Source of the DNA: Streptomyces sp. YIM 130001
Lineage (GTDB): Bacteria; Actinomycetota; Actinomycetes; Streptomycetales; Streptomycetaceae
Direction of reading: 5' to 3'
Assembly (NCBI RefSeq): GCF_003574445.1
Contig: NZ_KZ984553.1
Location: 345,400-409,399, forward strand
DNA: 64,000 bases
Positions within the stretch are counted from its first letter, which is position 1, and each line of letters opens with the position of its first letter. Made by a program: the position numbers and the translations under genes. The notes under the pieces were generated by a model. It saw only the letters and a list, made by a program, of their open reading frames with translations. It did not search any database and was not told the DNA's origin. Below, one piece after another: positions 26,269 through 35,079 of this stretch.

Positions 26269-27075
26269 TCACCGTTGGTGGTCTCCCGCCGAGCCCGGCT
26301 CCGCCATCTTTCGGTGCGCGGCAGCCTTGGAGCTGTCGGGGAGGACCTTGTTCGCCAGGCCTTGCGTCTTGGTTTTCGCCGAACCGGCCACCACCTTCTT
26401 CGTCCCGCTCATGAGCGCATCGAAACCGTCCCTGGCGACCTGGACGGCGTCGTCCTTGTTCTGCGTGCCGACCTTGGTGTCCTCCATGTCGGCACGCTCG
26501 AAGAACTCCGTCTCCGTGGGACCCGGCATGAGCACGGTAATCGTGAGGTCGGTGTCCTTGAGTTCGTTCTGCAGGGCCTGCGCGAAGGACTGCACGAAGG
26601 ACTTCGACGCGTTGTACACGGCTTGAAACGATCCCGGGATGGTCGCCGCGATCGACGACGTGAACAGCACCTTGCCCGCTCCAGAGCGCACCATGTCTGG
26701 AAGGATCCGCTTGGCGAGCCGCACCGTGGATGTGATGTTGAGGTCGATGACGCGGATCTCGTCCTCCAGCGGAGTGTCCACAAAAGGCCCGCCTTTTCCG
26801 ACGCCCGCGTTGAGCGCCGCGGCGGCCAGCGGCCGGCCCACGGCAGTGACCGCGTCGTATAGTTGGCCCACCCCTCCTCGCTCCGCGAGGTCAACCTGCA
26901 CGACGGCCACCACATGTGCACCACTTCCGCGTATCTCGTCGGCCGCTTGCTGCAGTTCGTCGTCCTCAGCCGTGAGCAGCAGATCAAACCCGTTGTCGGC
27001 GAACTGCTTGGCGAGCTCGAAGCCGATGCCGCTAGATGCGCCCGTCACCAGGGCCAGGGGTTTCGCGTCATCCAT
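26269..27075 (-). CDS. Short-chain dehydrogenase/reductase (SDR)
   Basis: This 268-residue classical SDR has the cofactor motif TGASSGIG at residues 11-18, LNAGVG for the usual NNAG, catalytic Ser in LFTSSIAATIP and YNASK. The tail (KKVVAGSAKTKTQGLANKVL) is typical of stress-associated YqjQ/DltE-type SDRs of Streptomyces. A sigma-B-type promoter lies so close to the ATG that the transcript would be almost leaderless. Substrate unknown. Confidence 0.88.
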   Translation of the reverse strand: MDDAKPLALVTGASSGIGFELAKQFADNGFDLLLTAEDDELQQAADEIRGSGAHVVAVVQVDLAERGGVGQLYDAVTAVGRPLAAAALNAGVGKGGPFVDTPLEDEIRVIDLNITSTVRLAKRILPDMVRSGAGKVLFTSSIAATIPGSFQAVYNASKSFVQSFAQALQNELKDTDLTITVLMPGPTETEFFERADMEDTKVGTQNKDDAVQVARDGFDALMSGTKKVVAGSAKTKTQGLANKVLPDSSKAAAHRKMAEPGSAGDHQR

Positions 27076-27084
27076 GCGCCCCAG

Positions 27085-27108
27085 GTACCCGTTAGAACGA
27101 CCGCAAAC
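27085..27108 (-). promoter_or_regulatory. Sigma-B-type promoter of the SDR gene
   Basis: On the minus strand GTTT (27108-27105), a 14-nt spacer and GGGTAC (27090-27085) fit the sigma-B consensus. The -10 box ends 9 nt before the ATG, implying a leaderless or nearly leaderless mRNA, which is common in actinobacteria. Confidence 0.7.
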
Positions 27109-27590
27109 GTCACCCGGAGGATCTGCAGCACCCTCCCCGGTACGAGAAGGCTCAGCCTGAGGCTGAGAGCGCCCCGCGGCTGACCGTGCCAGCTTCGTCG
27201 TGCTCGGAGACTTCGCCTATCTGCGTCGATTCAAAGTCCGACCCTTTGACTCCGAAGCCTCCCCCCTCCCGCGTCCTCGCCGTTGTGCTCGTTTACAGCT
27301 TGTCGGCTATTGATGCAGTGTCTCCGGCATCAGCTGCAGGCGCCGCCGACCGGGCGGCCCTCACGACAGGAGTTGGCCCCTGGGTGCCTCGCCAGTCTGA
27401 CTCCCTCGAGCGGAGCAGCCACTCACCGTCCTTGATCACTCGGGCCGGTTGCCATAGGCGCATGCCATCTCGTCGAAGATCAGAACCCTTGTCCCGAGTC
27501 ATACGAGGGCGCCCCAAGGGCGGGCCGTCACTCGCGGCCTCCTTACGCGCAATGAGACTGTGTCAAGACCAGCGACGAACGGGAGTTCCG
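27109..27590. other. Divergent intergenic region between SDR and PP2C genes
   Basis: The phosphatase frame happens to stay open through this region, but the amino-acid content (proline/serine/arginine-rich) does not look like protein, and a good GGGAG site supports the later GTG at 27591. No other gene was seen. Confidence 0.5.
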
Positions 27591-28811
27591 GTGCCTGAGC
27601 CGAACATGAGTGTCGAGAAACTGATGGCGGCCGTCGAGCAGGCACCTCCGGTCGAATCGGTCGCGGTAGTCGCCCGCCTCCTAGCTGATCAGCTCGATGC
27701 ACGCGATGTGTGTTTTCTGATCACGGAACTCGGTGGTGAGACGCTGTGGCGCCTCCCCGCCCTCTGGCCGAATCGTGCCAACAGACACGACCCGGTGCAC
27801 GCATCCGACAACGTCTACGACGCGGTGCTGCGAGCGCAGAAGCTGCACATCACCGCGGCACCCCGGGACGAGGGATACCGAGGCGGGCACCGGGTGCTCG
27901 CGCCCGTCACCATCCGAGGCGACGCCATCGGAGTGCTGGAGCTGATCACCGGGGCTCCGCCCAGCCCTCTCGAGCAGCACCAGATCGAGCAGGCAGCACA
28001 TGCCCTGGCTTACGTCGTCACCGCCAACCGCCGCTTCACCGACCTCTACGAATGGGGCCGTCGCAGCACCACCCCGACATTGGCCGCCGAGATCCAGCAG
28101 AACCTGCTGCCCGACGCACTCACCTTCGAGGCCGGGGAAGTCACCGTCGCCGGCGGACTCGAACCCGCCGGCGACATCGCAGGAGACACATTCGACTACA
28201 GCCTCGACGAGAACACCGTCCACGTCTCGATCACTGACGCGATGGGGCACAACGAACCCGCCGCGCTTCTGGCCTCGCTCGCTGTCGGCGCTCTGCGCCA
28301 GACTCGCCGTGCAGGCGACACTCTGGCCGAACAGGCACATGCCGCCCATCGAGCCGTGCTGGAGCACGGCTTCGACGGCAGCGTCACCGGTCAACTCCTA
28401 CGGATCGACCTTCACAGCGGGCAAGCACTGCTGGTCAACGCCGGCCACCCCTGGCCACTACGGTTGCGGGACGGCGACGTGACAGAAGTGGAACTCGACG
28501 TGGATCTTCCGTTCGGCACCCCCTGGCACGGTCAGTACCGCGTCCAAGAGGTGGACCTCCGGCCCGGAGACCGGCTAGTGCTCCTCACCGACGGAATGAT
28601 CGAACGCAACACGACCCGCTTCGACATGCCCGCCGTCATGGCGCGCGACGCACACCTCCACCCCCGCGAAGTCGTCCGCTACATGACGCGCGAACTCCGT
28701 AAAGCCACCGAGGGCCACCTACTCGACGACGCAACCGTCCTATGCCTCGATTGGCACGGTCCCGGATCCAGCCGACGCAGCAGCGATGCCGATGCCAACG
28801 ACGTACGGTAG
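27591..28811 (+). CDS. PP2C/SpoIIE-type serine phosphatase with N-terminal GAF-like domain
   Basis: This 406-residue protein has a GAF-like sensor (about 10-135: LADQLDARDVCFLITELGGE, VLAPVTIRGDAIGVLEL), a short helical linker (AEIQQNLLPD) and a SpoIIE-type phosphatase with metal-binding motifs PAGDIAGDTFDY, ITDAMGHN, VLLTDGMIERN and LLDDATVLCLDW. Such RsbU/RsbP-like enzymes dephosphorylate anti-anti-sigma factors to switch on general-stress sigma factors. No anti-sigma partner is adjacent. GGGAG lies 6 nt before the GTG. Confidence 0.9.
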   Translation: MPEPNMSVEKLMAAVEQAPPVESVAVVARLLADQLDARDVCFLITELGGETLWRLPALWPNRANRHDPVHASDNVYDAVLRAQKLHITAAPRDEGYRGGHRVLAPVTIRGDAIGVLELITGAPPSPLEQHQIEQAAHALAYVVTANRRFTDLYEWGRRSTTPTLAAEIQQNLLPDALTFEAGEVTVAGGLEPAGDIAGDTFDYSLDENTVHVSITDAMGHNEPAALLASLAVGALRQTRRAGDTLAEQAHAAHRAVLEHGFDGSVTGQLLRIDLHSGQALLVNAGHPWPLRLRDGDVTEVELDVDLPFGTPWHGQYRVQEVDLRPGDRLVLLTDGMIERNTTRFDMPAVMARDAHLHPREVVRYMTRELRKATEGHLLDDATVLCLDWHGPGSSRRSSDADANDVR

Positions 28812-29425
28812 ACCGCGGCGAACGTAGCGGTTGCTGCCCCCTGGCCGCTTGACCGAACCTCAGCTCGCCGATCTGATGCCGGCTCCAACAGCCAGCAGGT
28901 TGTCTGCTGCGTTCCTGCCCAAGGATCGCGACAGGCCACGTGCGGGCCAGGAGTTCGCGGGACGACATCCGACAGGTGGCCACACCCTATGCCGACGCTC
29001 AGGTCGTATGGCCTCCTGGATTGGGCCACCCGCTGACCGACGAGCGCGCCGCGGCGAGGGGAACCGCCTGCGGCGACGGCGCCAGCTGCGTTTACCCGGT
29101 CCAGCCGATGCACTGACGGATTCACCGGTGACGTTCAGCAGCACAGGGAGGCTGGGCGGGAGTGTCCGGCGTACCGGGTCTACCTGCCTGCGCGGTCGCG
29201 GATCCTTCCGGTTGCCGTAGAGCGAAAGGGTCGATCCCACGGGTCCGAGGGCGGGGCCTGCAGCAGGCGATCAGTGCAACGAGCCGGGCCAGCCGACAGC
29301 GGAGTACAAGCAGGAAGAGCACCAAATCCCCAGAAGGCTCACATGAGAGAGAACAGCCGCTTTCTGACCGTTGAGTATTGGGGAGTACCCGCCCGCAGGC
29401 GGCCTACTCATCTGACTGCTCGCAG
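28812..29425. other. Gene-free region of about 610 bp
   Basis: No gene was recognised on either strand. Weak protein-like readings (for example DDIRQVATPYADAQVVW on the plus strand near 28960-29010) are short and unplaced. The region is probably remnant DNA. Confidence 0.35.
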
Positions 29426-29539
29426 GTCGGTGACCGTGAAGCAGACGTCCCACCGCGGCCGTGCCCCCAGATCGGCTGCTGTGTCGACAGCTCCCGAGGT
29501 GAGCCGGGCCAGAACCTTACTTTCCTGGATCAGGACAAC
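29426..29539 (-). pseudogene. Fragment of a VOC-family (glyoxalase-like) gene
   Basis: The 38 codons read VVLIQESKVLARLTSGAVDT and then AADLGARPRWDVCFTVTD. This is collinear with residues of the intact VOC protein at 55375-56178 (VVLLQEGRPLARLSSGAVDT, RWDVCFAVSD). The sequence upstream (GACGAGAAC context) also matches but out of frame. Both flanks of the gene are gone. Confidence 0.8.
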
Positions 29540-29665
29540 CTTCGTAGTTCTCGTCGATGTCAGACCCACGCGGGCCCGCCCGCCGACCTAGGTGGGGCTG
29601 GTCGAACCGTACGGACAGCTATTGGTGGGCCGCGAATATTGCTGGGGCCCGGCCCGCACCCGCTT

Positions 29666-30724
29666 TCACCTCTGACGAGCGGCCGCAGGCATGGTCGGCG
29701 AAAGAGTGAACGTCGTACGCAACGCTGTCCGATTGTCGCGCCACCGTTGCAGGAGATATGCGCCGAACCGGTCCTCCAGGAGATCGGTTGCCTCGATGCC
29801 GAGGACGACGTCCGGTTCCAGAGCAGGCTCGTCGGCAAGCAGGCCGTCGATGACGTCGCGGCGTACGACTTGCTCGTGCACGGCGTCGGCCTCGACGTGC
29901 TCGTCGTAGAAATGGGCAGCCGGTTCTCCGGCCCCTGTGCGGCGCAGTGCCTTCGCCAGGCGTCGGGAGCCGGGCGGTGAGGTGACCTCGACCACCGCGA
30001 AGTGGCCCACCAAGGCCCCGCGCAGCGCGCGGTGCAGCCCGAACAGGGACATGAGGTTCACGATGGCGAGCATCTCGCCGGGAGCCCCGTCCACGTAGTG
30101 GCCGTAGTCCGTCCGTAGCCCCAAGTTGGCCATGAGGTCCGCGAACAGCCGTGCGTGCACCTGCTCGGCGCGGCCGGCGCCGAACTCGTCGTACAGCACA
30201 GCGACCATGCCTGCCTTGGCTCTTCCGTAGATCCGGGGCAGGACCCAGGCGTGCGGATCGGCTTCTTTGAGGTGGTAGAGCGAGCGCATCGCTGCGTACT
30301 CCCGCAACTGCCAGGCGCTGCCCTCCTTTTGGAGGTAGTGCGTGACGTTCGTCGGGTCGTACCCGCTGGGCTCCACGAGCAGGTCCGCCATGGCCGCCGC
30401 CACGTCCTCGGCGCCATGGGTCTCCTCGCGCAACGCCTCCAGGAAGCGTCGCTCCAGGATCCGGCGCATCTGCAGCAGAGGCGGGTCCCACTCCAGGCTG
30501 TCCGGCAGCCCATCGAACCCCTGGTAGTGCAATTCGTAAAGCACATACAAGGCCAGCTGCAGGTCCTCGCCGAATCCGTCGGCGCGCGCGACTACCGGCC
30601 CGGACAGCGGGGCCTCCCGGCCGGCGCGCAGAGCGGACAGCAGGTGCGCGGACAGCTCACCGCGCGCCTCCGGCAGCGGGGGCCGCGTCTTGCGGGGCTC
30701 GGTGAACTCAGGCGTCGCGGGCAT
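29666..30724 (-). CDS. Iron-containing redox enzyme family protein (haem-oxygenase-like diiron oxidase fold)
   Basis: This 352-residue all-helical protein shows the spaced Glu/His motifs of this family: LYVLYELHYQGFDG, VLYDEFGAGRAEQVHARLF and AAHFYDEHVEADAVHEQVV supply carboxylate and His ligands for a two-metal site. Family members include oxidases and oxygenases acting on fatty acids or amino-acid-derived groups; the substrate here is unknown. GGAAGGGAAAA precedes the ATG. Its start overlaps the CDGSH gene end by 17 nt, and it is the last gene of a three-gene operon with that iron-sulfur protein and a methyltransferase. Confidence 0.85.
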   Translation of the reverse strand: MPATPEFTEPRKTRPPLPEARGELSAHLLSALRAGREAPLSGPVVARADGFGEDLQLALYVLYELHYQGFDGLPDSLEWDPPLLQMRRILERRFLEALREETHGAEDVAAAMADLLVEPSGYDPTNVTHYLQKEGSAWQLREYAAMRSLYHLKEADPHAWVLPRIYGRAKAGMVAVLYDEFGAGRAEQVHARLFADLMANLGLRTDYGHYVDGAPGEMLAIVNLMSLFGLHRALRGALVGHFAVVEVTSPPGSRRLAKALRRTGAGEPAAHFYDEHVEADAVHEQVVRRDVIDGLLADEPALEPDVVLGIEATDLLEDRFGAYLLQRWRDNRTALRTTFTLSPTMPAAARQR

Positions 30725-30965
30725 CGGGTTTTCCCTTCCTGGCCGATCGGTTCGGGTCCGGCTGCGCCTGAACACGTGGCCGCAGCCGGTGGCTGGTGTC
30801 GCACCAGGGATACGTACGGCTGCGGTGGCAGGTGCACACCGCGACCTCGAAACGGTCGGAGCGTGCCATCCGCCCGTCCGGCAAGGCCACCTCGACCGGG
30901 CCCTCGACGAGGAGCGGCCCGCCCTCGTCCGACCAGACCCGCCGAGCGGGGCGCTCCTCAGGCAC
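30708..30965 (-). CDS. CDGSH-type iron-sulfur protein
   Basis: This 85-residue protein contains VCTCHRSRTYPWCDTSHRL, the Cys-x-Cys ... Cys-Asp-x-x-His ligand set of CDGSH 2Fe-2S domains. Thr replaces the usual Gly of CDGSH, as in many bacterial members. The GTG at 30965 overlaps the end of the methyltransferase, and its own end overlaps the diiron-oxidase-like gene. It is a likely electron donor or iron-sulfur partner for that enzyme, by context only. Confidence 0.82.
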   Translation of the reverse strand: MPEERPARRVWSDEGGPLLVEGPVEVALPDGRMARSDRFEVAVCTCHRSRTYPWCDTSHRLRPRVQAQPDPNRSARKGKPDARDA

Positions 30966-31650
30966 GCTCGGCACGGATGACCACGAGTTCCTCTCTTTGC
31001 TGTGTCCCGGTGACCAGGCGCGTCTCGCGTAGCCAGCCGGCCCGAGACTGCAGCACGGGCCCATACGGGACGAAGGTGCGTTCAGAGACCTCCGCTCGCA
31101 TCCCCGCCCGGCGCAGACGGCGCAGGGTCGCTCCCGTACCGCACAGTCCCGAGTGCACAAGCAGCAGCACCCCGCCCGGCCGCAGCGAAGCCGCCGCCCC
31201 GTCGCAGACGCTGTCCAGCACCGCCCGCCCGTCGTGGCCCGCATCCCACGATCGGGCCGCTCCTCGGGTGGGTAGCGAGGCGTCGGGCGAGGGTACGTAC
31301 GGCGGATTACTGATCACGATGTCCCAGCCGTGGCCGGGGAACGAGGCGATAGTGCCGCGACGGACCCTTACTTGATGCCCGGACAGTCGCGCGTTGAGAC
31401 GCGCGGTCAGAACCGCACGCCAGGACACGTCCACGGCGGTGACCCGGGCCCCGAGTCGTGCGGCGTGCAGCGCCAGGGCGCCCGTGCCGGTGCCGACGTC
31501 GAGGAGCTCTGCGCCCCGGCCGATGTTTTCGTGATGCAGGGCGTTCAGCAGGAGCCTGGTGTCATGCTGCGGGGCGTAGACCCCGGGGGGCCGCAGGAGC
31601 CGCAGCGGCCGCGTGTACCGGCTCGAAGTGGGCGTGGTAGTCGTCATCAT
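30958..31650 (-). CDS. HemK2/MTQ2-type SAM-dependent methyltransferase
   Basis: This 230-residue class I methyltransferase has the SAM motif LLDVGTGTGALALHAARLGA near residue 50, an acidic residue in VTAVDVSWRA, and the NPPY catalytic motif in DIVISNPPYVPSP that is typical of N-methyltransferases acting on glutamine or adenine. It begins the operon with the CDGSH and diiron-oxidase-like genes. Two adjacent ATGs (31650, 31647) follow GGAAAGG; either could be used. Target unknown. Confidence 0.85.
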   Translation of the reverse strand: MMTTTTPTSSRYTRPLRLLRPPGVYAPQHDTRLLLNALHHENIGRGAELLDVGTGTGALALHAARLGARVTAVDVSWRAVLTARLNARLSGHQVRVRRGTIASFPGHGWDIVISNPPYVPSPDASLPTRGAARSWDAGHDGRAVLDSVCDGAAASLRPGGVLLLVHSGLCGTGATLRRLRRAGMRAEVSERTFVPYGPVLQSRAGWLRETRLVTGTQQREELVVIRAERA

Positions 31651-32263
31651 GGCGCCTTTCCGGGGGTGCCGTCGGTCGGTGACCTGCAGCACGCCTCACC
31701 CAGCGTTCGACGCCCGGGCGTACTCCGCCACCTGAGTAACCTCTCCACGGCACTTCACACCCGCGGGGCACCCGACCCCATGCGCGTTTGCAGCAACCTC
31801 CGGGCGGCGCGATCGCTGGCACGACCTCGGAATCAGCCCAGCGCCTGAGCCGACACCCGACCCTACGGTCGTGCATACGCACCCGGGTGCGATTCCCACG
31901 ACAACCGTCTGACCTCAGGTTGACGTGTGACGGCCGCGACCATGGGTACTCCGGGCTTACGGCGCGAGCAGGGACAAAACCCTCCGGAGGTCTGTCGCGT
32001 CGAGGTTCTCCCGGTTCTGACCTGCAGCCGGGAAAGCCGCCTACCTATTCAGTCGTCGTCGCGGGGAGCCCGCCCTCGCGAGTGCGACCACGCTTGTGCA
32101 GTCGGCGCATCGGCCCGGGCTCGCTGTTACGCGACGTGCCCGGGCTGGCTCGGGACGCCTTCCACGGCCTCTGACTGGCGGAACTGCCGGGCCTCGAGCA
32201 ATCCCATAACAGACGTCCCCGGCCTGGGGCTTGCCTTGGGCGCGTAAGCCGACTCGATCAGGT
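31651..32263. other. Gene-free region of about 610 bp
   Basis: This lies between the methyltransferase start and the stop of a GAF-ANTAR gene. It should contain the promoter of the three-gene operon. No coding frame with recognisable content was found on either strand. Confidence 0.4.
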
Positions 32264-32983
32264 TCAGATGATGGCGGTGCCGGTTTCGCAGATTTGCTGG
32301 GCGATGTCCCGGAGCTTGATGTTGCGCTCCTGGGACAGGCGTCGCATGACGCGGAAGGCTTCGTCCGGAGGGAGTTTGTAGCGCTCCCGGATGATCCCCA
32401 TGGCTTCGCCGATGGCGTGGCGACTGGTGAGGGCTTGGTGGAGTTGGTCCGCGTTACGGGCACTGGACAGAGCAACCGCGGCGTGCGAGGCGAGGAGTAG
32501 GCCGGCGGTTTCGCTGTCCCTGGTGAAAGCAGAGGGGCCCCGGGCATACAGGTTGAGTGCGCCGAGTTCCTGATCGTCGGTGTACAGCAGGAAGCCCATC
32601 ATGCTGCCGATGCCGAACTCGCGGGCCGCGTCTACGTAGAGGGGCCACCGATCCTGATATGCAGTCAAGTCTTCGATTCTGAAGACGCGCTCCTCACCGC
32701 GATGCCGCGCGGCGTCGAAATTCGGGCCCTCACCGCGACGCCCCTGCAGCTCATCACTGCGCACGACGAGGGCGTCGGTGGGAGCCAAGGACTGAACGCG
32801 ATTGCCCTGCACTACCAGGATCCCGGCAGCATCGCAGCCCACCACGATCTCCACCGCAGACTCTGTGATCCGCTCCAGCGTGGCATCGACGGAGTCCTGC
32901 GCCAAAAGATCTCGCGACATCGTCCCCATCTGGGTCGCGAAGCCCTCCCAGTCCATCTCCTCGACCTCTTCACATTCGAGCAT
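32264..32983 (-). CDS. GAF-ANTAR regulator
   Basis: This 239-residue protein has a GAF sensor at about 20-165 (DAAGILVVQGNRVQSLAPTD, GIGSMMGFLLYTDDQELGAL) and an ANTAR domain at about 175-230 (LTSRHAIGEAMGIIRERYKL, AFRVMRRLSQERNIKLRDIA). ANTAR proteins bind paired RNA hairpins to prevent termination; the target is unknown. It has a divergent partner of the same type 490 bp away. Confidence 0.9.
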   Translation of the reverse strand: MLECEEVEEMDWEGFATQMGTMSRDLLAQDSVDATLERITESAVEIVVGCDAAGILVVQGNRVQSLAPTDALVVRSDELQGRRGEGPNFDAARHRGEERVFRIEDLTAYQDRWPLYVDAAREFGIGSMMGFLLYTDDQELGALNLYARGPSAFTRDSETAGLLLASHAAVALSSARNADQLHQALTSRHAIGEAMGIIRERYKLPPDEAFRVMRRLSQERNIKLRDIAQQICETGTAII

Positions 32984-33472
32984 GAACCCGCCGATCTGAT
33001 ATCACTCCACCCGAAGATGTAGCAAGGGCGCCCTTGGATAGGCGTCCCCTGACTGACCTCCAGCTGCAGTTACAGACAGTCTATAGGCGGTGCCGCCCCC
33101 ACAGCCGGTGCTCACCCGAGCCGTCGCACTCCTCGAAACCGGCTATAAACCCGCGAGGAACGAAAGCCGCAGAGACGGAAGAAGCTCGCCAGGGAGGGCG
33201 GCATACTTGCGGCTCATGCGGCGGGGGGTGAGTGGTCGGGAGGCGTGCCGCATCCATCGTCGGTGAACGGTAGGGGTGCCTACGAGTAGGAGGTCTGGCC
33301 CCGGCGTGCCACCAGCGGCGGTCGAACGCAGGGGTCTCCCCGGCGGTTCCGTCCCGCATGGCGTGGATCGGCGGGGGTGGGGACCTGCGGAGTAGGGTGG
33401 TTTCGGCTATCCGAAGTGCTGCAAATTTCGCGGGTGACAGCGCCTCCTGGGATGTGCATTCAGGTCGTCGAA
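32984..33472. other. Divergent intergenic region between two GAF-ANTAR genes
   Basis: No gene was recognised. It probably holds two promoters. The long spacing could accommodate regulatory RNA structures of the kind ANTAR proteins bind, but I did not identify a defined pair of hairpins. Confidence 0.35.
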
Positions 33473-34198
33473 ATGGGGGCGAGCGGAGTGAAGGACGACC
33501 GCAGGCTGCGGTTGTGGCAGCAGGTTGTCGCGCACGCAGCGGATGGGCCCGTCACGCTAGCGCACGTATCGGCTGCGATGATCTCCTCAGCCAGAGTGGA
33601 CTCCGTCGGCGTCACCGCCGTGATGAAGGGCACTCAGCGGGAGACGGTCCACGCGAGCTCTCAGCTGGCCATGGACCTGGAAGAGCTCACTGTCACGCTC
33701 GGTGAGGGCCCCGGAGTGGATTGCTACCTTGATGGCCCCTCCCTTTCCTCTGACCTGACGGCTGAAGCCTGCCAGGTGCGCTGGCCGGTCTACGCTCCGG
33801 CGGCCGTCACGGCTGGGGTCGCTGCGCTCTTCGCCCTTCCGCTCCGAGTAGGTGGAGTGAGCGTGGGCGTCGTGTCCTTGTACCGGACGGAACCCGGCCC
33901 TTTGGGTCGTGATCAGCTCGCGGACGTTCTGGTCCTCACGGACACCGCGCTCGCGCTGCTGCTCGACCAGGGACTCAGCGACCCTTCTCAGCAGCACGAC
34001 GGCTGGCGCGAGTCCAGTGGACTGCAGCATTCGGAGGTTCATCAGGCGACAGGGATGCTCACGGTCCAGTTGGGCGTATCCGCTGCGGAGGCGCTGGTGC
34101 GGCTGCGTGCTTACGCGTTCGCTCACGATCGCCGGTTGAGCGATGTAGGAAAGGACGTGGTGGCCCGCCGGCTTCGCTTCAACGGGAGCGAAGCATGA
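33473..34198 (+). CDS. GAF-ANTAR regulator
   Basis: This protein of about 241 residues has a GAF domain to about 160 (LGEGPGVDCYLDGPSLSSDL, FALPLRVGGVSVGVVSLYRT) and an ANTAR domain at the end (EVHQATGMLTVQLGVSAAEA, AYAFAHDRRLSDVGKDVVAR). The EGPG-x-D-C motif recurs in actinobacterial GAF-ANTAR proteins. Start uncertain: ATG at 33473, ATG at 33452 or GTG at 33488 are all in frame. It lies 127 nt upstream of another GAF-ANTAR gene on the same strand. Confidence 0.85.
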   Translation: MGASGVKDDRRLRLWQQVVAHAADGPVTLAHVSAAMISSARVDSVGVTAVMKGTQRETVHASSQLAMDLEELTVTLGEGPGVDCYLDGPSLSSDLTAEACQVRWPVYAPAAVTAGVAALFALPLRVGGVSVGVVSLYRTEPGPLGRDQLADVLVLTDTALALLLDQGLSDPSQQHDGWRESSGLQHSEVHQATGMLTVQLGVSAAEALVRLRAYAFAHDRRLSDVGKDVVARRLRFNGSEA

Positions 34199-34325
34199 GG
34201 CAAGAGGTCGTTGCTGTGCTGTCGCCTGGTGCAGAGGCCGGGCGGCTACGGTGGTCGAAGGTGTTCGAAATGGCAGCGCTACGTGGCAGAGGAATGTTCA
34301 GCCGCGGTGCCGACGAAGGACGCGG

Positions 34326-35063
34326 GTGAGTGAAATGACGCAGGTCCGGTTGACCGAGGTGTTCGTAGAACTGACGGACACGCTCGTGGATGACTTCGAT
34401 CTCCTGGACTTTCTGCACGGGTTGACGGAGAAATGCGTGGAGATCCTCGGAGTCAGCGCCGCCGGGCTCCTGCTCACCGACGAACGGGACCGGCTGCAGC
34501 TCGTGGCCGCGTCCACGGAACGCACGCGACTCCTCGAACTCTTCCAGCTGCAGACCGAGCAAGGTCCCTGTATGGACTGCTTCCGCACGGGCCAACCCGT
34601 CTCGGTGGCCGACCTGTCTGCTACCGACCGATGGCCGCACTTCACCCAGGCCGCCGCGGAGGTGGGTTTCGCTTCTGTTCACGCCCTGCCCATGCGCCTG
34701 CGCACTGAGGTCATCGGCGCGCTCAATCTCTTCCACACTGAGCCTTGCGCACTGGACGAGGAGACCCTGCGGGTGGGGCAAGCGCTGGCGGACGTCGCCA
34801 CCGTCGGCCTGCTCCAGCAACGGGCCATCCAGCATCGCGACAACGTCACCGAGCAACTGCAGACCGCGTTGAACACCCGCGTGCTGATCGAACAGGCCAA
34901 AGGAGCGCTCGCGGAGCGGCTCGGCCTTGACGTGGACGACGCCTTCATCCGGATCCGAGCCGAGGCCCGCACCAGGAACGTCCGCCTTGCCGATCTGGCC
35001 CGAGACATTGTGGAGGGCACCGCCCCGGCTCCCCTGGCCGCACGCGGTGACGTAATCGACTGA
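34326..35063 (+). CDS. GAF-ANTAR regulator
   Basis: This 245-residue protein has a GAF domain (ILGVSAAGLLLTDERDRLQL, TEQGPCMDCFRTGQPVSVAD, ALPMRLRTEVIGALNLF) and an ANTAR domain (TALNTRVLIEQAKGALAERL, RIRAEARTRNVRLADLARDI). The GTG at 34326 follows GAAGGA with a 5-nt gap. Its 3' end runs close to the decayed phosphotransferase gene on the other strand. Confidence 0.92.
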   Translation: MSEMTQVRLTEVFVELTDTLVDDFDLLDFLHGLTEKCVEILGVSAAGLLLTDERDRLQLVAASTERTRLLELFQLQTEQGPCMDCFRTGQPVSVADLSATDRWPHFTQAAAEVGFASVHALPMRLRTEVIGALNLFHTEPCALDEETLRVGQALADVATVGLLQQRAIQHRDNVTEQLQTALNTRVLIEQAKGALAERLGLDVDDAFIRIRAEARTRNVRLADLARDIVEGTAPAPLAARGDVID

Positions 35064-35079
35064 CCTCACCGCGCGGTCC

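Noticed and set aside
34945..35079. Extension of the phosphotransferase-like frame into the GAF-ANTAR gene
   Set aside because: The family C-terminus is passed before this point, and the added residues are an antisense shadow of the ANTAR domain.
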